A DNA stretch of 64,000 nt from Burkholderiaceae bacterium (GTDB taxonomy: Bacteria; Pseudomonadota; Gammaproteobacteria; Burkholderiales; Burkholderiaceae_C), in NCBI GenBank assembly GCA_026125795.1, contig JAHCKM010000005.1, positions 310,001 to 374,000 on the forward strand, given 5' to 3'. This document shows, piece by piece, positions 41,181 to 50,542 of the stretch. Each line of letters begins with the position of its first letter. Position 1 is the stretch's first letter. The position numbers and the translations under genes are program-made. The notes under the pieces are model-generated. The model was not told the DNA's origin and did not search any database. It saw nothing but the letters and a program-made list of their open reading frames with translations.

Positions 41181-41393
41181 ATGAACCCGCGCCACTCCAC
41201 ACATCGACGGGCCTTCGAAGGCACGCTGGTCGTGCGCGTGTCGCTGGTGGCGCTGGGTCTCGCCGCTTCGGTGGGCCTGCAGCTGGCAGAGCCGGAGCAG
41301 TCCGCACCTGCCTCGTGGACGGCCAGCAACCCGTCGACGCTGTGCACGATGGAAGCGGCCGGTTCGGTCGGCTTCCAGCCCAGCCTGCAATAG
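41181..41393 (+). CDS. Small single-span membrane protein, unknown
   Basis: A 70-residue candidate protein: basic N-terminus (NPRHSTHRRAFEG), one hydrophobic span (TLVVRVSLVALGLAASVGL), then a polar tail with one Cys (STLCTMEAAGS). AAAGGCG lies seven bases upstream of the ATG. An in-frame ATG at 41163 would add six residues. Possible promoter elements (TTGAGC and TAGCAT) lie just upstream. No family is recognised. It stands alone between the argJ hairpin and another hairpin at 41429-41448, which supports a separate small gene. Confidence 0.5.
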   Translation: MNPRHSTHRRAFEGTLVVRVSLVALGLAASVGLQLAEPEQSAPASWTASNPSTLCTMEAAGSVGFQPSLQ

Positions 41394-41428
41394 GCAACCC
41401 TTCTCGGCATCGTCGCTCCTGATCGGGC

Positions 41429-41448
41429 CCCGCTGAGAAGTCAGCGGG
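41429..41448. other. Perfect hairpin between small ORF and MFS gene
   Basis: CCCGCTGA-GAAG-TCAGCGGG is a perfect 8-bp stem with a four-base loop. It lies 36 bases after the small ORF stop and 80 bases before the MFS gene. No T tract follows directly, so it may be a weak terminator or a leader structure. Confidence 0.4.
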
Positions 41449-41527
41449 AGATGCCTCGTGTTGTTTCTCCCGCGTTGCACCACACGCCGCCGGCCTCACG
41501 AGGGCCCAGAACGGCGCGGAGAAGAAG

Positions 41528-42874
41528 ATGGAATCGGTTCTCAAACGCATGTTGTCGTGGAGCGAGCTCTTCAAGCTCGACGCCGACGACCTGCTGCGCG
41601 ATGCGACCTACCGCCGCTTGTGGTTGTCGATCCTGGTGTCCTCGCTCGGCGGGCAGGTGACGATGCTCGCGTTGCCGCTCACCGCGGCGGTGCTGCTGCA
41701 CGCGACACCGACCCAAATGGGCCTGCTGACGGCGATGGAGATCGCGCCATTCGTGCTGTTCTCGTTGCCGTCAGGCGTCTGGCTCGATCGCGTGCGCAAG
41801 CTGCCGGTCTACGTGGCCGGCGAAGTGGCGCTCGCCCTCACGGTGGCCAGCGTGCCCTTGGCCTGGGTGCTGGGTGTGCTGACGATGCCGTGGATGTACT
41901 TCGTGGCGTTCGCGCTCGGCACGGTGTTCACCATCGCCGGCAGCGCGTCGCAGATCGTGCTGACGCAGGTGGTGCCACGCGATCGCCTGGTGGAGGCGCA
42001 TGCGAAGAACGCCCTGGCCGGATCTGGCGCCGAGGTGGTGGGCCCCGGCCTGGCCGGCTTGTTGATCCGACTGGTGGGCGCGCCAGTGGCGCTGCTGGTC
42101 GACGCGGCGATGCTGCTGTGGTCGGCCTGGATTCTGCGCGGCGTGCGGGTCACCGAGCGGCGCGAGCCGCGGGCGGATGCGCACTTCTGGCGCGACCTGC
42201 GCGCCGGCCTGGAGTTCGTGGCCGGCACCCGCTTGTTGGTCGCGTTGGCCGCCGTGGTGGGCTGCTGGCAAATGTTCCACCAGGCCGCGATGGTGGTGAA
42301 TATCCTGTTCGCCACCCGTGCGCTCGGTTTGAGCGAGCAGCAGATCGGCGGCTGTTTCGTCGCGCTGGGCGTCGGCACGGTGCTGGCCAGCGCGCTCGGC
42401 AACCGGCTGAGCCGCCGCATCGGACCCGGGCCCAGCATGCCGCTCGCGATCGGCGTGTGCGGCGCCGGCTGGCTGCTGCTGGCCGTGGCACCCACCAACG
42501 CCTGGGGTGTCGCGGCTTTCGCCTTCATGCTGTTCGCGTTCGGCATCGGCGCGGTGCTGATCTTCATCAACTTCCTGGCCATGCGCCAGGCCGTCACGCC
42601 CGAGCCGCTGCTCGGACGCATGACGAGCACGATGCGCTGGCTGATCCTGCTGCCGGCCGGCCCCGGAGCGTTGATCGGCGGCTGGCTCGGCGAGCACGTG
42701 GGGCTGCGGGCGGCGCTGGCGTTTTCCGGCCTCGGTGCCTTGGCGCTGGCCGGCGTGGCCGTGGGGCTCGGTACGATCCGGCAGGTGCGCGTGCTGCCCA
42801 AGCCCGACGGCGCCTTGAGCGAGTTGGGTAGCGAGGCGACCCTGCACGCGCCGCCGGCCCTGGAGCGCGGGTGA
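41528..42874 (+). CDS. MFS transporter (EntS-like)
   Basis: A 448-residue major facilitator with about 12 membrane helices. It begins with a cytoplasmic lead (LFKLDADDLLRDATYRRLWL), then helix 1. The loop 2-3 signature is partly kept in SLPSGVWLDRVRKLPVYVAG. Overall pattern resembles the enterobactin-exporter (EntS) and macrolide-efflux group. Substrate cannot be told from sequence. Its stop overlaps the start of the acetyltransferase gene (TGATG), so the pair is coupled. Confidence 0.87.
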   Translation: MESVLKRMLSWSELFKLDADDLLRDATYRRLWLSILVSSLGGQVTMLALPLTAAVLLHATPTQMGLLTAMEIAPFVLFSLPSGVWLDRVRKLPVYVAGEVALALTVASVPLAWVLGVLTMPWMYFVAFALGTVFTIAGSASQIVLTQVVPRDRLVEAHAKNALAGSGAEVVGPGLAGLLIRLVGAPVALLVDAAMLLWSAWILRGVRVTERREPRADAHFWRDLRAGLEFVAGTRLLVALAAVVGCWQMFHQAAMVVNILFATRALGLSEQQIGGCFVALGVGTVLASALGNRLSRRIGPGPSMPLAIGVCGAGWLLLAVAPTNAWGVAAFAFMLFAFGIGAVLIFINFLAMRQAVTPEPLLGRMTSTMRWLILLPAGPGALIGGWLGEHVGLRAALAFSGLGALALAGVAVGLGTIRQVRVLPKPDGALSELGSEATLHAPPALERG

Positions 42875-43467
42875 TGGCCAAGACCGACCCATTGATGATC
42901 GACGTGCCGCCGCTGATCAGCGAGCGCTTGCTGCTGCGCGCTCCGTGCGCCGGCGACGGCGCGGCATTGAACGAGGCGATGGTGGAAAGCATCGAGTCGC
43001 TGAAAGCCTGGATGCCGTGGGCGCAGAAGGTGCCGACGCTGGACGAATCCGAGTTCACCTGCCGGCAGCTTGCGGCACGGTTCGCGCAGCGCACCGACCT
43101 CACGCTGTTCATGTTCGAGCGCGCGATCGAAGGCACCTTGGGTTGCCTGATCGGCGGCACCGGCCTGCACCGCATGGACTGGAACGTGCCGCGCTTCGAG
43201 ATCGGCTACTGGTGCCGTCCCAGCCGGCAGGGGCAAGGCCTCGTCACCGAGGCCGTGCGCATGGTGGTGCGCTTTGCCTTTCACTCGCTCCAGGCGCGTC
43301 GCGTGGAGCTGCGCATGGCCAGCACCAACACGAGAAGCCGCGCGGTGGCCGAGCGCTGCGGCTTCACGCTCGAAGGCACGTTGCGGCAGGACTCGATCGG
43401 CGTCGACGGACAACCGCGCGACACGCTGGTGTATGCACGCGTGCGCGGCGTCGAGGAGCCGGCGTGA
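42874..43467 (+). CDS. GNAT acetyltransferase, RimJ/RimL-like
   Basis: A 197-residue GNAT enzyme of the RimJ/RimL type, which acetylates protein N-termini or other amines. It shows ISERLLLRAPCAGDGAALNE, the acetyl-CoA loop RPSRQGQGLVTEAVRM (near 111-126), and ASTNTRSRAVAERCGFTLEG (near 150-169). The ATG at 42874 overlaps the MFS stop. The substrate is unknown. Confidence 0.88.
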   Translation: MAKTDPLMIDVPPLISERLLLRAPCAGDGAALNEAMVESIESLKAWMPWAQKVPTLDESEFTCRQLAARFAQRTDLTLFMFERAIEGTLGCLIGGTGLHRMDWNVPRFEIGYWCRPSRQGQGLVTEAVRMVVRFAFHSLQARRVELRMASTNTRSRAVAERCGFTLEGTLRQDSIGVDGQPRDTLVYARVRGVEEPA

Positions 43468-43583
43468 CGCGAAAGACGGAGTTGCCACACCGTTAACAAG
43501 CCGTTGCTTGCCGGGCCCAGGCCCAAATCACAATGGCGGCCGCACTTCACTCTCTGCGGGCGAATACCCTGGGCACCGGTCAG

Positions 43584-45218
43584 ATGAACAACTCAGAGCG
43601 CGTCACGCAGGCTCGTCGCCTCTTCCTGCGGGCGGCCGCGCTCGGGATGGCGGGTTTCGCCGGTGGGGGCTGTGGTGGCGGTGACAGCAATGCTGCGGCT
43701 GCGGCTCCCAGCGCCGGGCCGTCGCCATCGCCGTCAACCGCTCCGGCCCCACCGTCGCCCGTTCCCGGTCCGGCACCGGCACCGGCGCCGGCGCCGGCGC
43801 CGGCGCCGAGCCCCGCACCGACCCCAGCGCCGACCCCCGCACCGACCCCCGCGCCGACCCCCGCGCCGACCCCCGCGCCCTCGCCGGCGCCAACGCCATC
43901 TCCTGCGCCGAGCGGTCCCGTCATCCAGGCCGATCCGTCGAACTACCTGGCCAGACTCGCCGCGCTCAAGCCGGGCGATACGCTGCTACTGGCGCCGGGT
44001 AACTATGGCATCGATGCGCAGGGCGCAGATACGTCCAGCCCTCCAGGTCTCCCGATCTTCGATTTGAACGGAACGCCCAGCGCGCCGATCGTGATTACCG
44101 GGCCCGACACGGGTCCTCGGCCGATCCTGTACGGGCGCAACACCCACAACACGATTCGGCTCTCAAACGCGAGCTACGTGGTGATCCGCCGGTTGGAAGT
44201 CAATGGTCGGGGCCGCGATGGCTTCGGCGTGGCGACACAGGGACCCACTCACCACATCACGATCGAGGACAACCATTTTCACGGTCTCGATGGTGATCAA
44301 CAAATCGTTGGCATCTCGACCACCGGTCAGCCGACCTGGAACTGGACCATCCGCCGCAACCGGATCGTCGGCGCAGGCACCGGCATGTACCTGGGCAGCT
44401 CCACCGGGGATAGCCCGTTCGTCAACGGGCTCATCGAGAACAATCTGGTTGTCGATACGATCGGGTACTGCATCCAGATCAAGCATCAGCTCCCATGGGC
44501 CAGTGTCCCCTCGGGGATGCCCACAGGCAAAACCTCGACGATCATCCGGAACAATGTCTTTGCCAAATCCGCGGCGGCGAGCTCCACGGGCGACAGCGCG
44601 CGTCCCAACCTCCTGGTCGGCGATTGCCCGCCCAGCGGTCCCGGCTCGACCAACGGCTTTGCGATCTACGGCAACTTCTTCCACCGCAACCCCACTGAAT
44701 CGCTCTTCCAAGGCGAAGGCAACATTGCCTTCTATGACAACGTGATGGTGGCTGATGGTGCCGCCGTGCGCGTGCAGACACACAACGGCTCCGTGCGCGA
44801 TGTCTTCATCTTCAACAACACGGTCATCAGCAGCGGCGGCTCCACCGCCATCGCGGTTTCGGGTGGCATCGCCGGGACGACGCAGAAGGTGATCGGCAAC
44901 GCGGTGTTCTCCGCCGGAGCGCCGATTTCGGTGAGCGGCGCCACGGCCAGCAGCTCGCAGAACGTCAGTGACTCGTTTGCCAATGCCGCGAGTTACCTCG
45001 TGAACCCAACCGGCGCGTTGGGCGCGATGGATCTGTTTCCCAAGACCGGCACAGCGCTCAAACAAGCCGGATCGCCAGTGACAACGACTGGACTCGATGG
45101 GTTCGCGGACTGGAACCGGGACTTCAACGGGCATCTGCGCGATCCGGCCTACCGCGGCGCGTACAGCGGCGAGGGCACCAATCCAGGCTGGCGCCTGGCG
45201 CTGGACTTCAAGGCCTGA
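43584..45218 (+). CDS. Tat-type lipoprotein with Pro-Ala linker and right-handed beta-helix domain
   Basis: A 544-residue surface or periplasmic protein. Residues 11-16 are RRLFLR, a good twin-arginine motif, followed by a hydrophobic core and a lipobox-like FAGGGC (Cys30). A linker of about 70 residues (near 43-112) consists of PAPA and PAPT units. The rest is a right-handed parallel beta-helix with repeated coil features (IRLSNASYVVIRRLEVNGRG, HHITIEDNHFHGLDGD, NWTIRRNRIVGAGTGMYLGS). Such folds are common in polysaccharide lyases and surface adhesins. No catalytic set was identified. The ATG at 43584 is chosen because it gives the export signal. The last 11 bases overlap ugpQ antisense. Confidence 0.85.
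   Translation: MNNSERVTQARRLFLRAAALGMAGFAGGGCGGGDSNAAAAAPSAGPSPSPSTAPAPPSPVPGPAPAPAPAPAPAPSPAPTPAPTPAPTPAPTPAPTPAPSPAPTPSPAPSGPVIQADPSNYLARLAALKPGDTLLLAPGNYGIDAQGADTSSPPGLPIFDLNGTPSAPIVITGPDTGPRPILYGRNTHNTIRLSNASYVVIRRLEVNGRGRDGFGVATQGPTHHITIEDNHFHGLDGDQQIVGISTTGQPTWNWTIRRNRIVGAGTGMYLGSSTGDSPFVNGLIENNLVVDTIGYCIQIKHQLPWASVPSGMPTGKTSTIIRNNVFAKSAAASSTGDSARPNLLVGDCPPSGPGSTNGFAIYGNFFHRNPTESLFQGEGNIAFYDNVMVADGAAVRVQTHNGSVRDVFIFNNTVISSGGSTAIAVSGGIAGTTQKVIGNAVFSAGAPISVSGATASSSQNVSDSFANAASYLVNPTGALGAMDLFPKTGTALKQAGSPVTTTGLDGFADWNRDFNGHLRDPAYRGAYSGEGTNPGWRLALDFKA
43771..43905 (+). repeat. Tandem repeat encoding Pro-Ala/Pro-Thr linker
   Basis: Short tandem units based on CCGGCGCCGGCG, then on GCGCCGACCCCC, encode the (PAPA)n and (PAPT)n linker of the beta-helix lipoprotein. 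Near-identical 12-base units suggest slippage can change linker length without breaking the frame, because the unit is a multiple of three. Confidence 0.75.
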
Positions 45219-45966
45219 CCTGAGTCAGCGCCCCCTGCGGTGGCAGGCGATCGACTGCGTCGGTGACGATGCCGTCGATGCCCAGCGCGACCATTTGTTG
45301 AGCGCGTGTCGGGTCGTTGACCGTGTAGACGAGTGCCCTGCGCCCCGTGCTGTGGATCTGTCCGACCAGAGCGGTGTCCATCAGCCCGTGGTTGGTGATG
45401 ATCGCGACGCAGCCGAGCGTCTCGGCCACCGCCAGACAATCGGGCCACAGCGTGTCGAGCAGCAGCGCGCGCGGCAGCTCCGGCGCCGTCTCGCGCGCCC
45501 CGGCCAATGACTCCGGCCGGAACGAGCTGAGCAGCGGCGGCGTCCCGCGCCAGAGTCGGCGCACCCACTGCCCGACGGCGCGTCCGGTCTCCAGCTCGCG
45601 CCCAGGGGTTGGCTTGATCTCGAGATCGAGCTGAAAGTCGTTGGCGAGGCAGCAGGCGGCGATCGCCTCGAAGCTCGCGATGGGTTCGCCCGCGTAGGCG
45701 CGACTGTGCCAGCTGCCCGCGTCGAGGCGCGACAGCTCGGCCCATGGACGGTCGCCGGCGAGGCCGGCGCCGTTGGTGGTCCGTTCGAGCGTGTCGTCGT
45801 GCAGCAGAAACGGCACGCCGTCGGCGCTCAGCTTCACGTCGCACTCGAAGGCGGTGAAGCCGTGGCTCGCGCCGAGCCGGAACGCGGCCAGCGTGTTCTC
45901 GGGTGCCAGCTTGCCGGCGCCGCGGTGCGCGATCCACAACGGGAAGGGCCAGGCACCGGTGCTCAT
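45208..45966 (-). CDS. ugpQ: Glycerophosphodiester phosphodiesterase
   Basis: A 252-residue GDPD that splits glycerophosphodiesters to glycerol-3-phosphate and an alcohol. Motifs are IAHRGAGKLAPENTLAAF (catalytic His and Arg), FECDVKLSADGVPFLLHDDT (metal-binding Glu/Asp and the second catalytic His) and QLDLEIKP. No signal peptide, so it acts in the cytoplasm on imported diesters. The ATG at 45966 is seven bases after the ugpC stop. The 3' end overlaps the convergent beta-helix gene by 11 bases. Confidence 0.94.
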   Translation of the reverse strand: MSTGAWPFPLWIAHRGAGKLAPENTLAAFRLGASHGFTAFECDVKLSADGVPFLLHDDTLERTTNGAGLAGDRPWAELSRLDAGSWHSRAYAGEPIASFEAIAACCLANDFQLDLEIKPTPGRELETGRAVGQWVRRLWRGTPPLLSSFRPESLAGARETAPELPRALLLDTLWPDCLAVAETLGCVAIITNHGLMDTALVGQIHSTGRRALVYTVNDPTRAQQMVALGIDGIVTDAVDRLPPQGALTQVRP

Positions 45967-45973
45967 GGCGCAC

Positions 45974-47041
<1,068 letters not shown>

Positions 47042-47050
47042 CGTCGTTGT

Positions 47051-47902
47051 CTACTTTTCGCTGTCCACCAGGCCCTTGACGAACCACTTCTGCATCAGCA
47101 GCACCACCAGCGCCGGCGGGATCATCGCCAGGATCGCGGTGGCCATCACGATGTTCCAGTCGTTGGCGGCGTCGCCGCCGGAGATCATCCGCTTGATGCC
47201 CATCACCACCGGGTACATGTCTTCGCTGGTGGTCACCAGCAGCGGCCAGAGATACTGGTTCCAGCCGTAGATGAACTGGATCACGAACAGTGCCGCGATG
47301 CTGGTGGACGACAGCGGCACCAGCACGTCCTTGAAGAAACGCATCGGCCCGGCGCCATCGATGCGCGCCGCCTCCACCAGCTCATCGGGCACGGTCAAGA
47401 AGAACTGGCGGAACAGGAACGTGGCGGTGGCACTGGCGATCAGCGGCACCGTGAGCCCGGCGTAGCTGTTGAGCATGCCGAGATCCGACACCACCTGGTA
47501 GGTGGGGCCGATGCGCACCTCCACCGGCAGCATCAGCGTGACGAAGATGGCCCAGAAGAAAAGCTCGCGGCCGGGGAAGCGGAAGTAGACGATCGCAAAC
47601 GCCGACAGCAGCGAGATCGCGATCTTGCCGATCGCGATCACCAGCGCCGAGATCAGGCTCACCGTCATCATTCGGCCCACCGGCGCGGTCGATGCGGCGC
47701 TGTCGCTGGTGCCCAGCACCGCGGCCGTGTAGTTCTCGATCAGGTGCGGACCCGGCAGCAGCGGCATCGGCACCTGGACGATGTCTTGCGCCGTGTGCGT
47801 GCTGGCCACGAAGGTCACGTACAGCGGGAAGGCGACCACGATCACGCCGAGCACCAGCACCAGGTGCGAGATCGCGGTGGCCAAGGGGCGGTTTTCGACC
47901 AT
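47051..47902 (-). CDS. ugpE: sn-glycerol-3-phosphate ABC transporter permease UgpE
   Basis: A 283-residue inner-membrane permease with six helices. The N-terminal span is [20 protein letters not shown], and the EAA loop is [20 protein letters not shown] (near 179-198), which contacts the ATPase. The ATG at 47902 is preceded by GAGAG. The 84-base gap to ugpA contains a dispersed repeat (copy C). Confidence 0.93.
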   Translation of the reverse strand: MVENRPLATAISHLVLVLGVIVVAFPLYVTFVASTHTAQDIVQVPMPLLPGPHLIENYTAAVLGTSDSAASTAPVGRMMTVSLISALVIAIGKIAISLLSAFAIVYFRFPGRELFFWAIFVTLMLPVEVRIGPTYQVVSDLGMLNSYAGLTVPLIASATATFLFRQFFLTVPDELVEAARIDGAGPMRFFKDVLVPLSSTSIAALFVIQFIYGWNQYLWPLLVTTSEDMYPVVMGIKRMISGGDAANDWNIVMATAILAMIPPALVVLLMQKWFVKGLVDSEK

Positions 47903-47915
47903 GCCGGCTCTCAGT

Positions 47916-47981
47916 TGGCGCCGGGCCGCCCCAAGCCGACGGATCCCCCTCGGGGGGACGCGAGCAAAGTGAGCAAGGGGG
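47916..47981 (-). repeat. Dispersed intergenic repeat, copy C (between ugpA and ugpE)
   Basis: On the minus strand this aligns with copy B at 20521-20584 over about 60 bases, including the palindromic CCCCCCGAGGGGG. It also shares the exact 17-mer CTTGGGGCGGCCCGGCG with copy A. It fills most of the intergenic space in the ugp operon. Confidence 0.65.
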
Positions 47982-47986
47982 TCATT

Positions 47987-48874
47987 TCAGTAGTTGACCT
48001 TCTTCTCGACGTAGCGGAACTGCACCACGGTGAGCGCGATGACGATCGCCATCAGCACCACGCTTTGCGCCGCCGAACCGCCGAGATCGAGCGCCTTGAA
48101 GCCATCGTAGTAGACCTTGTAGACGAGAATCGCCGTGTCCTTGCCCGGGCCTCCTTCGGTGGCGGCGTCGACGATCGCAAAGGTATCGAAGAACGCGTAG
48201 ACGATGTTGATGACAAGCAGGAAGAAGGTGGTGGGTGACAGCAGAGGAAACACGATGGTCCAGAAGCGTCGCCAAGGGCCGGCGCCATCGATCGCGGCCG
48301 CCTCGATCAGACTCTTGGGGATGCTCTGCAGTCCAGCCAGGAAGAACAAGAAGTTGTAGGAGATCTGCTTCCAGACCGCGGCGAACACGATCAGGGCCAT
48401 CGCCTGGTCGCTGTTCAGCAGGTGGTTCCATTGCACGCCCAGGCCGCGCAGCGCATAACTGACGATCCCGATCGACGGCGCGAACATGAAAAGCCAGAGC
48501 ACGCCGGCCACCGCCGGCGCCACCGCATAAGGCCAGATCAGCAGCGTCTTGTAGACCGCAGCGGCACGCAGCACGCGGTCGGCAAACACGGCCAGTGCGA
48601 GCGCCAGCGTGAGTCCAAGCGCAGCGACCAGCACCGAGAACAGTGCCGTGGTCTTGAAAGAGGCCAGGTAGCTGTCGTCGGCCCACAGGCGCCTGAAGTT
48701 GTCGAGCCCCACCCACTCGATGCTCGCGCCGAAGGCGTCTTGCTGCTGCAGCGACTGCAGCAGCGCCTGACCGGCTGGCCAAAAGAAGAAGACGGCGATG
48801 ACGGTCACCTGGGGTGCCAGCAGCACCCAGGGCAACCACCAGCTCTTGAAGCGGACGCGCTTCTCGACGGCCAA
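47987..48874 (-). CDS. ugpA: sn-glycerol-3-phosphate ABC transporter permease UgpA
   Basis: A 295-residue inner-membrane permease. The first span is [20 protein letters not shown] and the EAA loop is [20 protein letters not shown] (near 191-210). The start is a TTG at 48874; no ATG or GTG is suitably placed before the first helix. It lies 117 bases downstream of ugpB, and that gap holds three strong hairpins. Confidence 0.92.
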   Translation of the reverse strand: MAVEKRVRFKSWWLPWVLLAPQVTVIAVFFFWPAGQALLQSLQQQDAFGASIEWVGLDNFRRLWADDSYLASFKTTALFSVLVAALGLTLALALAVFADRVLRAAAVYKTLLIWPYAVAPAVAGVLWLFMFAPSIGIVSYALRGLGVQWNHLLNSDQAMALIVFAAVWKQISYNFLFFLAGLQSIPKSLIEAAAIDGAGPWRRFWTIVFPLLSPTTFFLLVINIVYAFFDTFAIVDAATEGGPGKDTAILVYKVYYDGFKALDLGGSAAQSVVLMAIVIALTVVQFRYVEKKVNY

Positions 48875-48897
48875 GTGTCTCGTCTATCTAGCTAGGT

Positions 48898-48920
48898 CCC
48901 TCCCCGCTCGGCGGGGAGGG
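48898..48920. other. Intergenic hairpin 3 between ugpB and ugpA
   Basis: A perfect 10-bp stem CCCTCCCCGC/GCGGGGAGGG with a three-base loop, 24 bases upstream of the ugpA start codon. It could hinder ribosome access to ugpA or block 3' exonucleases. Confidence 0.6.
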
Positions 48921-48952
48921 GACGGGGGAGGGGTGCACCACATTCAGCCTGC

Positions 48953-48972
48953 GCGGCCGCGATAGCGGCCGC
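48953..48972. other. Intergenic hairpin 2 between ugpB and ugpA
   Basis: GCGGCCGC-GATA-GCGGCCGC: a perfect 8-bp all-GC stem with a four-base loop. Each arm is itself palindromic. No T tract follows on the transcribed strand. Confidence 0.6.
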
Positions 48973-48977
48973 AGCAA

Positions 48978-49007
48978 GGCAAACAAGTGCTTCAGGACTT
49001 GTTTGCC
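48978..49007. other. Hairpin 1 spanning the ugpB stop codon
   Basis: A perfect 11-bp stem GGCAAACAAGT/ACTTGTTTGCC with an eight-base loop. The ugpB stop codon (48992-48994, minus strand) lies in the loop. It is the first of three hairpins that could stabilise the ugpB message relative to downstream genes. Confidence 0.65.
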
Positions 49008-50308
49008 TGTTGGAAGCGCTCGAGCTGCTCGTTGCCGCGTTTGACCGCCGCATCGAGTGCCTCCTTGGCCGTCTTCTTGCCGGCCCAGACCTGCTCCAAC
49101 TCCTCGTCCATGATGGCGCGGATCTGGTTGAAATTGCCCAGGCGCACGCCACGCGACTTGTCGGTGGTCTTGCGGATCATCTGGTTCACCGCCGTGTCGG
49201 TGCCCGGGTTCTCCTTGTAGAAGCCGGACTTCTCGGTGAGCGCGAACGACGCCAGCGTGATCGGCAGGTAGCCCGTGCGCTGGTGACTCTTGGCCTGGAT
49301 CTCCGGATTGGTGAGGTAGTTGAAGAACGCCGCCACGCCTTTGTACTCGGGGGCCTTCTTGCCGGCCATCACCCACAACGAGGCGCCGCCGATGATCGTG
49401 TTCTGCGGGGTGCCGGGCACGTCGGGGTAGTACGGCAGCGGCGCAATGCCGAACTCGAACTTGGCGTTCTTCTTGATGCTGGCGTAGGTGCTCGAGCTGG
49501 CGGTGGCCATTGCGCATTCGCCGGAGTAGAACGGCGCGTCACCCTTGTTGCCGCGGCCGCGGTAGTGGAACAGGCCCTGCTTGGCCATGTTGGCCAGGTT
49601 CTCGATGTGGCGCACGTGCAGCGGGCTGTTGAAGGCCAGGCGTGCCGACGTTCCGCCGAAGCCGTTGTTCTGGGTGGCAAACAGCGTGTTGTGCCAGGTG
49701 GAGAAGCTCTCGAGCTGCGTCCAGCCCTGCCAGCTCGTGGTGAAGGGACATGCCACGCCGCTGGCCTTGAGCTTGGCGGCGGCCAGTGTCAACTCGGGCC
49801 AGGTGGTCGGCGGCTTGTTGGGGTCCAGGCCGGCTTTCTTGAACAGGTCTTTGTTGTAGTTGAGCACGGTCGTCGAGCTGTTGAGCGGAAAGCTCAGCAT
49901 CTGCCCGCTCGGCGCCGTGTAGTAGCCGACCACGGCCGGGATGTAGGCCTTGGCGTCGAACTTGTAGCCGGCGTCGGCCAGCACCTTGCCCACCGGCACG
50001 ATGGCGCCCCTGGCCGCCATCATCGTGGCGGTGCCAACCTCATACACCTGCAGGATGTGCGGCGCATTGCCAGCGCGGAAAGCAGCGATCGACGCCGTCA
50101 TCGATTCGTCGTACGTGCCCTTGTAGGTGGGCACGACCTTGTAGTCCTTCTGGCTGGCGTTGAAACCGTTGGCCAAATCGACCACCCAGTCGTTGAGGCC
50201 GCCGGTCATCGAATGCCACCACTGAATCTCGGTCTGCGCCTGCGCCGGCGCCGAGACAGCGAAGCCGACCAGGATCGATGCGCTCAGAACAACCAATCTG
50301 CGATTCAT
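48992..50308 (-). CDS. ugpB: sn-glycerol-3-phosphate ABC transporter substrate-binding protein
   Basis: A 438-residue periplasmic binding protein of the UgpB/MalE class. The signal peptide ends near APAQAQ (about 25). The mature protein shows EIQWWHSMTGGLNDWVVDLA, FPLNSSTTVLNYNKDLFKKA and QNTIIGGASLWVMAGK, matching UgpB relatives. The ATG at 50308 has GGAG upstream; the longer open frame is ignored because it precedes the signal peptide. It is the first gene of a ugpBAECQ operon with the same order as in E. coli. Confidence 0.94.
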   Translation of the reverse strand: MNRRLVVLSASILVGFAVSAPAQAQTEIQWWHSMTGGLNDWVVDLANGFNASQKDYKVVPTYKGTYDESMTASIAAFRAGNAPHILQVYEVGTATMMAARGAIVPVGKVLADAGYKFDAKAYIPAVVGYYTAPSGQMLSFPLNSSTTVLNYNKDLFKKAGLDPNKPPTTWPELTLAAAKLKASGVACPFTTSWQGWTQLESFSTWHNTLFATQNNGFGGTSARLAFNSPLHVRHIENLANMAKQGLFHYRGRGNKGDAPFYSGECAMATASSSTYASIKKNAKFEFGIAPLPYYPDVPGTPQNTIIGGASLWVMAGKKAPEYKGVAAFFNYLTNPEIQAKSHQRTGYLPITLASFALTEKSGFYKENPGTDTAVNQMIRKTTDKSRGVRLGNFNQIRAIMDEELEQVWAGKKTAKEALDAAVKRGNEQLERFQQANKS

Positions 50309-50329
50309 GAAATCTCCATTGAGGGGCCC

Positions 50330-50342
50330 GTCGTTGAACGAC
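50330..50342. promoter_or_regulatory. Palindrome upstream of ugpB
   Basis: GTCGTT-G-AACGAC is a perfect 13-base palindrome about 22 bases upstream of the ugpB ATG, between the start codon and any promoter. It is a candidate repressor site; the cognate regulator is unknown. Confidence 0.4.
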
Positions 50343-50368
50343 AAACCAACGATCTTCGCCCCGCTTGA

Positions 50369-50388
50369 TGACAGGCGAGTTTCTGTCA
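50369..50388. promoter_or_regulatory. Inverted repeat in the ugpB/oxidoreductase control region
   Basis: TGACAG-N8-CTGTCA lies in the 234-base space between the divergent ugpB and DUF3683 genes. One arm read on the minus strand gives CTGTCAT, a single Pho-box-like half-site, but no second copy occurs 11 bases away. Confidence 0.4.
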
Positions 50389-50542
50389 CGGATGGCGCGC
50401 CGGTGGCAACGGGATTTACCCGCCGCGCTGCAGCACGAAGCCCCGTGCACGAGGGCATTGCTGCGCTGCGGTAACATGACCGCCCGATGGGCCGCGACAG
50501 GCGTTGCTCGAGGATCTTCGACGCGCACGCCGACTCAACGCC

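Noticed and set aside
43771-43905. Possible CRISPR-like array of short repeats
   Set aside because: The units are in-frame Pro/Ala/Thr codons with no spacers of constant length and no cas genes nearby.
45170-45218. PEP-CTERM sorting tail on the beta-helix lipoprotein
   Set aside because: The C-terminus (NPGWRLALDFKA) lacks the PEP motif, the membrane span and the basic cluster, so it is not an XrtA substrate by sequence.
50360-50395. Pho box upstream of ugpB
   Set aside because: Only one CTGTCAT half-site is present; no second 7-mer occurs at the required 11-base period in either direction.
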